Part shown: positions 1 to 7,509 of the stretch, one piece after another | Position numbering within the stretch: position 1 is the stretch's first letter | How the letters are laid out: each line of letters starts with the position of its first letter | Assembly (NCBI GenBank): GCA_030045215.1 | Contig: JASIBJ010000659.1 | Span: forward strand, 1-13,522 | Direction: 5' to 3' | Length of the DNA: 13,522 nt | Source of the DNA: Streptosporangiaceae bacterium | GTDB taxonomy: Bacteria > Actinomycetota > Actinomycetes > Streptosporangiales > Streptosporangiaceae | Position numbers and translations under genes: made by a program | The notes under the pieces: model-generated | Told to the model about the DNA's origin: nothing | The model's input: only the letters and a program-made list of their open reading frames with translations | The model's database searches: none

Positions 1-278
1 GCGGCCAGGCCGCGGCCGCGCTCCCGGCCGGCATGCCGGCCGGCCTCGCGGCGCGGCTGGAGCGGCTCATTCACGACGTGTTCGTGCACGGCTACCTGGC
101 CGCGATGCGGCCGACGATGGCGCTGTCGGTGGGCCTGCTGCTAGCCGCGGCGACGGCGTGCCTGCTGGTGCGCCGCGATCCGGCAGCAAGGCGGCGCAGC
201 GAGCCCGGCGAGCACATCCGGGGCTTCCCGGCCGAGCAGCCAGCCCCGGCCCAGACCCTGACGATCGCCGGTGAGTGA
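1..278 (+). CDS. C-terminal end of an MFS (DHA2/EmrB-QacA-like) exporter, 5' partial
   Basis: The reading frame is open from the window edge (first full codon at position 3) to TGA at 276-278, so only about 91 C-terminal residues are present. The visible part has an amphipathic stretch (RLERLIHDVFVHGYLAAMR), one clear hydrophobic membrane helix (TMALSVGLLLAAATACLLV) and then a basic, proline-rich cytoplasmic tail beginning RRDPAARRR. That pattern, a final helix followed by a charged tail, is how 14-helix drug:H+ antiporters of the EmrB/QacA type end in actinobacteria. The family name rests on this tail alone, because no signature loop lies in the window. An ATG at 33 exists but the frame continues upstream of it, so it is unlikely to be the start. 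The next gene on the same strand begins 70 bases downstream; a shared transcript is possible but not shown. Confidence 0.55.
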   Translation, partial: GQAAAALPAGMPAGLAARLERLIHDVFVHGYLAAMRPTMALSVGLLLAAATACLLVRRDPAARRRSEPGEHIRGFPAEQPAPAQTLTIAGE

Positions 279-348
279 AACGCGGCCGCTGACGACTGCG
301 GGGGAGACAACCCGCGCGTGTGGCTCACAACCCAGGAGAGGAACGACA

Positions 349-2079
349 ATGACTGAGAAGATCATCAAGGACCGCGCCGTGGAGGCGCTCAAGGTCGCTG
401 CGGGCTGGCCGGGCGCTGACCGGACGACGCTGATCACGCTGGCCACGATTCTCGCCGGTACCGGCGCGGACGCGGACGGCATGCAGTACTTCGAGCAACT
501 GGCCGCCGACCAGCCAGACCAGCCGCTGCCGCGCGCCCTGGCCGGCTTCTTCCGCGTGCGGGCCGGCGAGGATGTCCCGGCCGGCCTGGCCCAGCTCGAC
601 GACGCCGCCAGCCGGGATCTCGGCCCGGCGCAGTACTTCCGCGGCCTGGCGCTGGCCGGCCTGCCGTCGGATGCCGGGCGGGCCGCGCAGGCGATACAGG
701 ACCTGGAGTTCGTCCTCGCCGTGCGCGACCAGTTCCCCGGGCAGATGATCCGGGCCGTGCATCACGCGCTGGCCGCGGCGTACGCGGCGGTCGGCGACGA
801 ACAGAGCGCGGCCGTCGCGGCGGAGCGCGCGGGCCTGGCGGGGGCACCTGCCGGAACCAGGCTCGAGTTCAGCGGGTTCTGGGTGAACGCGGACGAGGGT
901 TTCCACTTCGGCTCGCCGCGGATCGTCGAGCCGGCGCCGGGCATCCAGGTGGCGCAAGGCTACGACTTCGGCGACTTTGCGTTCGTCCGCACCGACGACG
1001 GTGCCGTCGCGATCGACGCGGGCACCGCGGCCCGCCGGGTGCGGCAGGCCCTGGCCGACGCGGGCCTTTCGGCCGAGGACGTCAGTCACGTGATCGTGAC
1101 GCACGCGCACTTCGACCACGCGGGCGGTATCGCCGGACTGCTGCGGCCGGGAACCACAGTCATCGCGCAGGCAGGCTTCCCGGCGGAACTCGAACGCCAG
1201 CACGCAAACTTCGTGCCGTTCAGGAACTTCACCGGGCGCGGTGCCGGGTTCGGGGACGGCGGGCCCGCCGAGCCGGACACCATCAGCGTGGATCAGCCGG
1301 TCTCCGAGCGCACGACGCTGTCAGTCGGCGGCACGGAGATCGTGCTGTACCCGGTGACGGGCGGCGAGACGGAGGACGCGCTGATGGTCTACCTGCCGGC
1401 CAGCGGCATCCTGTTCACCGGCGACGTGCTGATGCCCTACCTCGGGGCGCCCTTCTTCGCCGAGGGCTCGCCAGAAGGGCTGCTCGACGCGCTGCGCTTC
1501 ATTACCGAGCTCAAGCCCAGGGCGCTGATCCAGGGCCACACTGTGCTCACCGAGGTGTTCACGATGGACGTGGTCGCCGGCCTGCTGCCGGCGCTCACCC
1601 AGCTCAGGGCCGACGCGCTGGCGGGCATCGCCCGCGGCATGACCCTGACCGGGCTGCTGGACGCCAGCTACCTGCCCGACGCGCTGCGAGAACACCCCGC
1701 CGCGGTCGCGCCGTTCCTGGTCATGCGGGAGCACTTCGTGCAGCGGCTGTATCACCAGCGCACCGGCTACTGGGATGCGGACGGGCAGGGGCTGGAGCCA
1801 ATCGCCCCAGCCGCCAGGGCCGCCGCCCTCGACCTGCTGGCCGGGGGACGCCGCGAGCCGTTCACCGACGCCGCGAGTGCACTGCTGGCGCAGGGCGATC
1901 ACGCGCTGGCCCTGGAGATCGCGAGCGCGGGCCTGGCCCGTCACCCGGACACCGCCGAGCTCACCGAGCTGCGGCAGCAGGCGCTCTACCGGCTGATGGA
2001 GCGGCATCAGCTCCAGGACCCGTTTCGCTTCCTGATCTACGCCGAGATGGCAGGCGTGGAACTCGGGCCGTCGGCCTGA
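349..2079 (+). CDS. TPR-like / metallo-beta-lactamase-fold hydrolase with alkylsulfatase-type dimerization domain
   Basis: The product is 576 residues. I chose ATG 349 because AGGAGAGG at 334-341 lies 7 bases ahead; the longer open frame (from 271) overlaps the upstream stop and has no comparable site. Residues 1 to about 170 are alanine-rich helical repeats resembling TPRs. A metallo-beta-lactamase domain follows with the metal motif T251-H-A-H-F-D-H257. In alkylsulfatases (SdsA1 type) the third ligand is acidic rather than His; here GGETEDA places E340 there, D359 (FTGDV) at the second acidic position, and H397 (IQGHT) at the last. From about 440 to the end the sequence resembles the alkylsulfatase dimerization domain, including the 'YHQRTGYWD' segment. 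The SCP2-like C-terminal domain of classical alkylsulfatases is absent, and there is no signal peptide, so a cytosolic enzyme is likely. Hydrolysis of sulfate or another ester is inferred from family; the substrate is unknown. Confidence 0.85.
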   Translation: MTEKIIKDRAVEALKVAAGWPGADRTTLITLATILAGTGADADGMQYFEQLAADQPDQPLPRALAGFFRVRAGEDVPAGLAQLDDAASRDLGPAQYFRGLALAGLPSDAGRAAQAIQDLEFVLAVRDQFPGQMIRAVHHALAAAYAAVGDEQSAAVAAERAGLAGAPAGTRLEFSGFWVNADEGFHFGSPRIVEPAPGIQVAQGYDFGDFAFVRTDDGAVAIDAGTAARRVRQALADAGLSAEDVSHVIVTHAHFDHAGGIAGLLRPGTTVIAQAGFPAELERQHANFVPFRNFTGRGAGFGDGGPAEPDTISVDQPVSERTTLSVGGTEIVLYPVTGGETEDALMVYLPASGILFTGDVLMPYLGAPFFAEGSPEGLLDALRFITELKPRALIQGHTVLTEVFTMDVVAGLLPALTQLRADALAGIARGMTLTGLLDASYLPDALREHPAAVAPFLVMREHFVQRLYHQRTGYWDADGQGLEPIAPAARAAALDLLAGGRREPFTDAASALLAQGDHALALEIASAGLARHPDTAELTELRQQALYRLMERHQLQDPFRFLIYAEMAGVELGPSA

Positions 2080-2106
2080 CACCGCCGTGGCCGGGAATCA
2101 GGCCTG

Positions 2107-2150
2107 GTGAGGCTCGTGGCCGCGGAGAGCACGTCGGCCACGAGCCTTAC
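2107..2150. terminator. Bidirectional hairpin terminator between convergent genes
   Basis: GGCTCGTGGCCG (2111-2122) and CGGCCACGAGCC (2135-2146) are perfect reverse complements around a 12-base loop. Pairing extends outward to 2107 and 2150 with one G-T wobble, giving a stem of about 16 pairs. It lies between the stop of the metallo-hydrolase gene (2079) and the stop of the convergent phosphoesterase gene (2157). There is no long T-run, as is common for actinobacterial terminators. Confidence 0.8.
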
Positions 2151-2156
2151 TGGCTG

Positions 2157-3815
2157 CTACCGATGGTGGTGGCCGCCGCCGAAGCCGTGGTCAAACCGGG
2201 CCCGGCGGACAAGCTTGACGCTGTCCATCACGACCGGTCCTGAGATCGAGGTGATTCCGCTGGCCGTCTGGATCGGGTCGATCGCCCGGACCAGGATGCT
2301 GGTCTCGTCTCCGTGGAACCGCGGAGCCTTGACGTCGAGCGTGATGAAGCTCCAGTTCGCGTGCCGGTAGGCGGAGTAGTCGGTAACCGGGTCGGGGATG
2401 TCGTCGGCCGTGCCGGTCCCGCCGGTGGCCGTGTCGGTGCCGCTCCATTCCCAGATCAGCGGCACACCGGACGCGTTAGCCGGGTCGCCGCCGCCGGTGA
2501 CGCCATACCAGCCGGTGTACAGGTCCTGGCCGCCGCCGCCGGCGCCGATATACGTCGTGCCATCCCGCTGCGGGTGCACAGTACCGCCCGACGGCACGGT
2601 CTTGGTCACCCCGCCGCCGCGAATCGGGTAGCTGCGCTCATAGGCGTGCACGTGGCCGCTGACTACGAGGTCGACGTCGTACTTGTCGAACAGCGGCTGC
2701 CACACGAGCCGGATGCCGCCGTCGGAGCCGTGCGTGGTGTTGGAGCTGAACACCATGTTGTGGAAGCCGACGATGATGAAGTCGATGCCCGAGCCCGGCG
2801 ACCGGTGGTGGGCTAGCTCGCGCTCGAGCCAGGCCGTCTGCTTGCCCTCGGTGTAGCCGTTGTTGTCCGACAGCTCGGCCGACAAGTCGTTGCCGTCAAG
2901 CTGGATGACGGCCACGTTCCCGTACGTGAATGACTTGATCACGGTCGAGCCGGTCTCCCACTCCGGGGCGTATGCCTGCGGGAACCTGGTCGTGAAGCCG
3001 ATGTAGCCGAAATCGGCCAGCGGCTCCATCTCGTGGTTGCCGACGCCGGCCTGCCACGGGATCGACTGGGCCGCGGCGGGCCCGACGATGCCGAGATAGG
3101 CGTCCCAGGCACCGGGGCTGAACGCGCTGACGCCGGTGGGCACGCCGTTGGAGTAGTAGCCGGAGCCGCCGCCGGCGTAGCTGAGGTCGCCGACGATCAC
3201 GTTGAATCGCGGGTTGAGGGACGCGATGACCTGCGCCACCGGCAGGCTGGTGACGTCGCTGGTGGCCTCGTCGCCGACCATCGTAAACCGGAAGTCGGTC
3301 AGCCCTGGTGCCGCGGTCTGGAAGGTGACGTCGTCACTCCAGTTCACGCCGTCGTTGCTGACCGAGTAGTGGTAGGTCGTGTCGGGCAGCAGGTTGCGCA
3401 GCAGGGTGTTGTTGTACACCGTGTTCTCGACCGGCTCACCGCTGATGGAAGGCACCGGCACGGTCCCCGAGTTGACGGCCTTCTCAACCGCGCCGTAGGT
3501 CGCGTCGAGGCCGTATCTGACCTGCGGGGCGGGAACCGAGGGCACCGGGCCGTTGTAGGTGCCCACGGACCACGAGACGTGCATCTCCCTGGCCGGATCG
3601 CGGCCGTAGGCGATCCACTGCGGCGCGGCGGCGGTAGACGCGAACGCGGAAGACTGGCGCCAGAAGAACGGCCCCGCGGCCGCGGCAAGACCCGCGACGC
3701 CGGCGCCCTTCAGTAGTGCGCGCCGACTGTAGCGCGCGCGGAGATAATCGTGCATCTCCTGGATGGTCATGTCCTTGACGAACTTCTCGGGGATCTCCCC
3801 GTACGGCGTTTCCAT
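2157..3815 (-). CDS. Tat-exported purple acid phosphatase-like metallophosphoesterase
   Basis: The product is 552 residues, read from ATG at 3815. A twin-arginine signal (S30-R-R-A-L-L-K followed by a hydrophobic Ala/Gly stretch to about residue 60) predicts export through Tat with metals already bound. Residues 65-168 look like the Fn3-like N-terminal domain of purple acid phosphatases. The catalytic domain shows the family's five blocks in order: GD (181-182), GDLSY (209-213), GNHE (259-262), the His in VGFH (H352) and GHVH followed by AYER (387 onward), which together bind the two-metal centre. The tail is glycine/histidine-rich (GGGHHHR). The function inferred is hydrolysis of phosphate esters outside the cell, perhaps for phosphate scavenging. 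The start is not certain: no strong Shine-Dalgarno precedes 3815, and ATG 3770 would also keep the Tat motif. The frame stays open far upstream only because of high G+C. Confidence 0.9.
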   Translation of the reverse strand: METPYGEIPEKFVKDMTIQEMHDYLRARYSRRALLKGAGVAGLAAAAGPFFWRQSSAFASTAAAPQWIAYGRDPAREMHVSWSVGTYNGPVPSVPAPQVRYGLDATYGAVEKAVNSGTVPVPSISGEPVENTVYNNTLLRNLLPDTTYHYSVSNDGVNWSDDVTFQTAAPGLTDFRFTMVGDEATSDVTSLPVAQVIASLNPRFNVIVGDLSYAGGGSGYYSNGVPTGVSAFSPGAWDAYLGIVGPAAAQSIPWQAGVGNHEMEPLADFGYIGFTTRFPQAYAPEWETGSTVIKSFTYGNVAVIQLDGNDLSAELSDNNGYTEGKQTAWLERELAHHRSPGSGIDFIIVGFHNMVFSSNTTHGSDGGIRLVWQPLFDKYDVDLVVSGHVHAYERSYPIRGGGVTKTVPSGGTVHPQRDGTTYIGAGGGGQDLYTGWYGVTGGGDPANASGVPLIWEWSGTDTATGGTGTADDIPDPVTDYSAYRHANWSFITLDVKAPRFHGDETSILVRAIDPIQTASGITSISGPVVMDSVKLVRRARFDHGFGGGHHHR

Positions 3816-3917
3816 GGAAGCAGACGGTAAAGATTGGAAATGAATTTTTCCTGGCACCGTGGAGTCGGCTGGGCGAAGACGTCGGATCAGGAAAGCCACC
3901 GTCCGCGCTGGTGGTTC

Positions 3918-3931
3918 ATGACAGATGTCAT
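3918..3931. promoter_or_regulatory. Perfect palindrome in the divergent intergenic region, candidate operator
   Basis: ATGACA-GA-TGTCAT is a perfect inverted repeat with 6-base arms. A further TGACA at 3942-3946 faces the right half-site, so the region 3918-3946 holds three TGACA/TGTCA half-sites. It lies in the 207-base spacer between the divergently transcribed phosphoesterase (start 3815) and DUF1707 (start 4023) genes, about 100 bases from each start, where a dimeric regulator could act on either. No regulator is encoded next to it, so the cognate protein is unknown. The rest of the spacer (3816-3917 and 3947-4022) contains an AT-rich patch near 3830-3851 but no clear promoter boxes. Confidence 0.45.
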
Positions 3932-4022
3932 CGTCAGCTGGTGACATCGGCCGGTCGATTCCTCTTGCACGGCGAAGGAAGGTGGAAGGGCAAGCGGACG
4001 CCAGCAGAATCGCAGGTTGACG

Positions 4023-4484
4023 ATGAACGCGACCCAGGACAGGTACCAGATCCCGCCGATGAAGGCGTCGGATGCCGACCGGGACCGGGTGCTGGCAGTG
4101 CTGACCGAGAACTTCCAGGCGGGGCGGCTGACATCGGACGAGCTTGAGGACCGCACAGGGCGGGCCCTGTCGGCGCGCACCCTGGATGAGCTGGATGCCC
4201 TGACGGCAGACCTGCCGAGCGCGGATCCGGCGGGCCTGGCCGAGTCGGCCGCGGCCGGCGGGCCGGGCGGGCGGCTGCCGATTGGCGCCGTGGTGCTGGC
4301 TGTGATCCTCATCGCCGGCGTCGTGTTCGGCGCCACCGCGGCCGGACACGCCTCGCACTTCCTGTGGCTGCTGATCGTCGTGCCGTTCGTCGCGCGGCGG
4401 CTCGCGGCCCGGCACGGCGGCTGGTCGGACTCGGGGCGGGAACTGCGGGACCGGTGCCGCCGGAGCCCGTGGATGCTGGGCTGA
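4023..4484 (+). CDS. DUF1707 domain membrane protein
   Basis: The product is 153 residues from ATG 4023, which has an AGG six bases upstream; a TTG at 4017 in the same frame is a less likely start. Residues 13-65 match the DUF1707 (SHOCT-like) pattern that opens many actinobacterial membrane proteins: M-[KR]-A-S-D-A-D-R-[DE]-R, then an 'AGRLTSDELEDR' segment and a closing 'LDALTADLP'. Two hydrophobic segments follow (about 86-106 and 111-125), then a basic tail rich in Arg. DUF1707 has no established biochemical role; proteins of this kind are small membrane proteins, some paired with regulators. It is transcribed divergently from the phosphoesterase gene and is followed by a 117-base gap before the SDR gene, so it is probably monocistronic. 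Confidence 0.85.
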   Translation: MNATQDRYQIPPMKASDADRDRVLAVLTENFQAGRLTSDELEDRTGRALSARTLDELDALTADLPSADPAGLAESAAAGGPGGRLPIGAVVLAVILIAGVVFGATAAGHASHFLWLLIVVPFVARRLAARHGGWSDSGRELRDRCRRSPWMLG

Positions 4485-4601
4485 AGCGGCTGGCTACCGG
4501 CTCCGGCCGGGGCGGCTGTCCGCCGGGCGCGTACGCTGGCCTCCCGGTCTACTCAGCGAGCGGGTACTACAGGCGAGCGGGCAGGACAGCGAGGGAGGAC
4601 C

Positions 4602-5384
4602 GTGGACCTCGGGCTAAACGGGAAGACCGCGCTGGTCGCCGCGTCGAGCAAGGGCCTGGGCAAGGCGTCCGCGCTGGCCCTGGCACGGGAAGGCGCGCGC
4701 GTCACGATCTGCGCGCGGAGCGTCGGAGAGCTGGAGGCGGCCGCGAGCGACATCAGGGCCGAGACCGGGGCGGAGGTCCTCGCGGTGCAGGCCGACCTCA
4801 CCTCAGCCGATGACATCGGCATCGTGGTCGCCGCCACGGTCGAGCGATTCGGCGGCGTCGATGTCCTGGTCAACAACTCTGGCGGGCCGCGGATCGGCAG
4901 CTTCGCCGACCTCAGCGATGACGACTGGCGGCAGGCATTCGAGACCGTCACGCTGAACTTTGTGCGCTTCGTCCGCGAGGTCGTGCCGTACATGCGCCAG
5001 AAGCGGTGGGGCCGCATCGTGGGGATCCAGTCCACCTCGGTCAAGCAGCCCGTCGGCAACATCGACCTGTCGAACGGGACCCGGCCGGGCATCGCCGGGC
5101 TGGTGAAAGCGATCATGCCGGACCTCGCCAGGGACGGCATCACGGTCAACCTGGTGCTGCCCGGCTCGTTCCGCACCGATCGCATCCTCCGCAGGGGTCC
5201 GGACGAGACTGCCGCCCAGCGGGATGCGAGCATCGCCTCCATTGCGGCCGGGATCCCACTTGGGCGGCTGGGCGAGCCGATCGAACTCGGCAACCTGGTC
5301 GCGTTCCTTGCCTCCGAGCAGGCTTCCTACATCACCGGTGCGGTCTACCAGGTCGACGGCGGCGCCATCCGCTCGAACCTGTAG
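4602..5384 (+). CDS. SDR-family oxidoreductase lacking the canonical Tyr/Lys
   Basis: The product is 260 residues, read from GTG 4602 behind a GAGGGAGG purine tract at 4591-4598. The Rossmann nucleotide-binding turn is ASSKGLG (residues 14-20) in place of TGxxxGxG, followed by NNSGG (91-95) and N119. S144 (GIQST) sits at the catalytic Ser position. At the Tyr-x-x-x-Lys site, 13 residues on, the sequence is S157-N-G-T-R161, so Tyr is Ser and Lys is Arg. The C-terminal 'ITGAVYQVDGG' is typical of FabG-like SDRs. This deviation is known in a 3-ketoacyl-reductase-like SDR subgroup that carries LSN...R at this point, so it is not random decay. The reaction is therefore uncertain: a dehydrogenase/reductase with altered chemistry, or a binding or isomerizing role. 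It probably forms an operon with the flavoprotein gene 19 bases downstream. Confidence 0.9.
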   Translation: MDLGLNGKTALVAASSKGLGKASALALAREGARVTICARSVGELEAAASDIRAETGAEVLAVQADLTSADDIGIVVAATVERFGGVDVLVNNSGGPRIGSFADLSDDDWRQAFETVTLNFVRFVREVVPYMRQKRWGRIVGIQSTSVKQPVGNIDLSNGTRPGIAGLVKAIMPDLARDGITVNLVLPGSFRTDRILRRGPDETAAQRDASIASIAAGIPLGRLGEPIELGNLVAFLASEQASYITGAVYQVDGGAIRSNL

Positions 5385-5403
5385 CCAAGCGGGCGAGCGT
5401 TTC

Positions 5404-6867
5404 GTGAGCGGGAACTCGGCGGCACCGGGTGGCGCAGAAGCGGGCGATGCGAGCGATCCCTGCGCCGATGTTGACGTCCTGGTCGCGGGCTTCGGCATCG
5501 CCGGCGGGTGCGCCGCAGTGGAGGCCGCAGCGGCTGGCGCGTCGGTCCTGGTCCTGGAGCGGGCCGCGGCCGCGGGCGGCACGAGCGCGATGGCGGGCGG
5601 TCACTTCTACCTGGGCGGAGGGACGGTCGTCCAGCGCGCGACCGGGCACGCGGACAGCGCCGACGAGATGTATGCCTACCTCATGGCCGTCACCCCCGAA
5701 CCGGATCCCGACAAGATCCGGGCCTATGCCGACGGCAGCGTCGAGCACTGCGGCTGGCTGGAGAGCCTGGGATTTGAGTTCGAGCGCAGCTATTACCCGG
5801 AGAAGGCGGTGATCCAGCCGCAGACCCAGGGCCTCATGTACACCGGCAACGAGAAGGTCTGGCCCTTCCGTGACGTGGCGGTGCCCGCTCCCCGCGGCCA
5901 CAAGGTCCCCGTGCCCGGTGACACCCAGGGGGCGAAGCTCGTGATCGATCTGCTCGAGCGGCGGGCCGCGGAGCTTGGCGTCGAGGTTCGGTTCGAGGCC
6001 GGCGTAACCGAGTTGCTCACCGACGCCGGCGCCGTCACCGGCGTCCGGTGGCGGTCCTTCGACCGCACCGGAACCGTCCGGGCCCGCAGCGTGATCCTGG
6101 CAACCGGCGGCTTCGTCATGAACGCCCCGATGGTGGCCGAGCACGTGCCCCAGCTCGCGGAGAAACCGTTCGTGCTCGGCACCACCTACGACGACGGGAC
6201 GGGCATCAAGCTGGGCCTGTCGGTCGGCGCCCAGGCCCTGCACATGGATCAGGCCTTCATCACCGCGCCCTTCTACCCGCCGGGCAGGCTGCTGACCGGC
6301 ATCGTCGTGAACCGCGAGGGAAAGCGCTTCGTGGCCGAGGACAGCTATCACTCGCGCACGTCCGGGTTCGTGCTGGACCAGCCGGGCAGCGCGGCCTTCC
6401 TGATCGTCGACAGCGAGCACATGGAGCGCCCCGAGTTCCCGCTGGTGCCGTTCATCGACGGGTGGGAGACGATCGGGGACATGGAAGCCGGACTCGGCCT
6501 GCCGGCCGGAAGCCTCGCTGCGACTCTTGCCGCCTACAACGAGGCGGCGGCGCTCGGTGAGGACCCGGAGTTCCACAAGCACCCGGACTGGCTAGAGCCT
6601 CAGGACACCGGCCCGTGGGCGGCCTTCGACCTGAGCCTCGGCAAGGCCATGTACGCGGGCTTCACGCTGGGAGGCCTGCGCTGCACGGTCGACGGGCAGG
6701 TGCAGCGCGCGGATGGTTCGGTCATTACCGGCTTGTACGCCGCGGGCGCGTGCGCCTCTAACATCGCCCAGGATGGCAAGGGTTACAGCAGCGGAACCCA
6801 GCTGGGCGAGGGATCGTTCTTCGGCCGCCGGGCTGGCCGTCACGCCGCGCGGCGGGCGCGCTCCTAG
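5404..6867 (+). CDS. FAD-binding dehydrogenase (fumarate reductase / 3-ketosteroid dehydrogenase-like)
   Basis: The product is 487 residues if read from GTG 5404. There is no strong Shine-Dalgarno, so the start is tentative, but the FAD motif begins soon after. That motif is DVLVAGFGIAGG (24-35) with the acidic residue ending strand two in LER (51-53), followed by GGTSAMAGGHFYLGGG. The middle contains VILATGGF and GIVVNREGKRFV, and the C-terminus TLGGLRCTVDGQV and GLYAAGACASN, all characteristic of the FAD_binding_2 family (fumarate reductase, urocanate reductase, KstD). Such enzymes move a hydride between FAD and a C-C bond alpha to a carbonyl. The protein is soluble, with no signal or heme domain. 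With the upstream SDR it suggests catabolism of a cyclic or steroid-like ketone or an acyl substrate; the substrate cannot be told from sequence. Confidence 0.88.
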   Translation: MSGNSAAPGGAEAGDASDPCADVDVLVAGFGIAGGCAAVEAAAAGASVLVLERAAAAGGTSAMAGGHFYLGGGTVVQRATGHADSADEMYAYLMAVTPEPDPDKIRAYADGSVEHCGWLESLGFEFERSYYPEKAVIQPQTQGLMYTGNEKVWPFRDVAVPAPRGHKVPVPGDTQGAKLVIDLLERRAAELGVEVRFEAGVTELLTDAGAVTGVRWRSFDRTGTVRARSVILATGGFVMNAPMVAEHVPQLAEKPFVLGTTYDDGTGIKLGLSVGAQALHMDQAFITAPFYPPGRLLTGIVVNREGKRFVAEDSYHSRTSGFVLDQPGSAAFLIVDSEHMERPEFPLVPFIDGWETIGDMEAGLGLPAGSLAATLAAYNEAAALGEDPEFHKHPDWLEPQDTGPWAAFDLSLGKAMYAGFTLGGLRCTVDGQVQRADGSVITGLYAAGACASNIAQDGKGYSSGTQLGEGSFFGRRAGRHAARRARS

Positions 6868-6888
6868 CCCGCCGGCTACTACATTCCG

Positions 6889-6913
6889 GAAGTGAAACGT
6901 CCGCAATCACTTC
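6889..6913. promoter_or_regulatory. Inverted repeat between the flavoprotein and DinB genes
   Basis: GAAGTGA (6889-6895) and TCACTTC (6907-6913) are perfect 7-base arms separated by 11 bases. The site is 21 bases after the flavoprotein stop and 12 bases before the DinB ATG. It could be a weak terminator for the upstream operon or an operator for the downstream gene; the A/T content and wide centre fit an operator slightly better. Confidence 0.35.
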
Positions 6914-6925
6914 TACGGTGGCGGC

Positions 6926-7509
6926 ATGACGAGAACCGAGTACTGGTGGGAACCGCCCCTGGCCGGCACCGAGGCCGAGCACCTCGCCGCGGCCCTCGAC
7001 CGCCTGCGCATAATCTTCCGCTGGAAGCCGACGACCTGGATGCGGCCGGACTGCAGACCCGGATCGGAGCCTCCTCGCTGACCCTCGGCGGTCTCCTCAA
7101 GCACCTTGCGCGCGCCGAGGACGATATCTTCGGCCCCAAGCTCAGCGGAGCCGCGCGTAGTGCGCCGTTTGACGCCGTCGACTGGGACGCCGACCCTGAC
7201 TGGGACTTCAACTCGGCCGCCGGCGACACCCCAGAAGAGCTCTACGCGATCTGGGACAGCACCCGCGAGCGATCCATAGCCCGGCTGAAGGCGGCCCTCG
7301 CCGACGGCGGACTCGACCAGCCGGTCCATCTGGAGTGGCCGGGCCGAGGGCACCTCAGCCTCCGCCGGCTGGTCTGCGATCTGATCGAGGAGTATGGCAG
7401 GCACACGGGCCACGCCGACCTGATCCGCGAGGCCGTTGATGGCCGGGTCGGCGAAGACCCTCCGGGAGGATGGCATCCGGTATCCGGGCAATCGCAGCTG
7501 GCCAGGTAA
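6926..7509 (+). pseudogene. DinB-family (DUF664) protein gene disrupted by a -1 frameshift
   Basis: Two overlapping frames together make one DUF664/DinB protein. The first runs from ATG 6926 and encodes about 34 residues (MTRTEYWWEPPLAGTE..., ending FRWK at 7025-7027). The family then expects an ADDLDAAGL-type continuation, but this frame reads PTTWM and soon stops. The continuation ADDLDAAGLQTRIGAS lies in the frame that starts at G7027 and runs to TAA 7507-7509, including SSLTLGGLLKHL, VDWDADPDWDF and EEYGRHTGHADL. Inserting one G near 7027 (AAGCC to AAGGCC) restores a protein of about 194 residues. DinB proteins are four-helix bundles, often metal- or thiol-dependent (DNA-damage-inducible or mycothiol-linked); DUF664 members are mostly uncharacterized. 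The rest of the gene looks intact, so the lesion is recent or a sequencing error. Confidence 0.8.

Noticed and set aside
325..1203. Long minus-strand open frame under the metallo-hydrolase gene
   Set aside because: It is an antisense shadow caused by high G+C, Arg/Val/Gly-rich without motifs.
2157..4415. A 752-residue open frame on the minus strand extending about 200 codons ahead of the phosphoesterase
   Set aside because: The upstream part is Arg/Pro/Gln-rich, runs antisense through the DUF1707 gene and precedes a Tat signal that must be N-terminal. The real start is at or near 3815.
4511..4524. Small hairpin GGCGG-CTGT-CCGCC after the DUF1707 gene as a terminator
   Set aside because: Five G-C pairs with no extension is expected often by chance at this G+C content; too weak to call.
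5332..6582. A 416-residue minus-strand frame opposite the flavoprotein gene
   Set aside because: Antisense shadow; the plus strand carries a complete FAD_binding_2 protein.
7020..7035. Programmed ribosomal frameshifting in the DinB gene
   Set aside because: No X-XXY-YYZ slippery sequence or obvious stimulatory structure is present and the family is not known for recoding; a deletion or sequence error is simpler.
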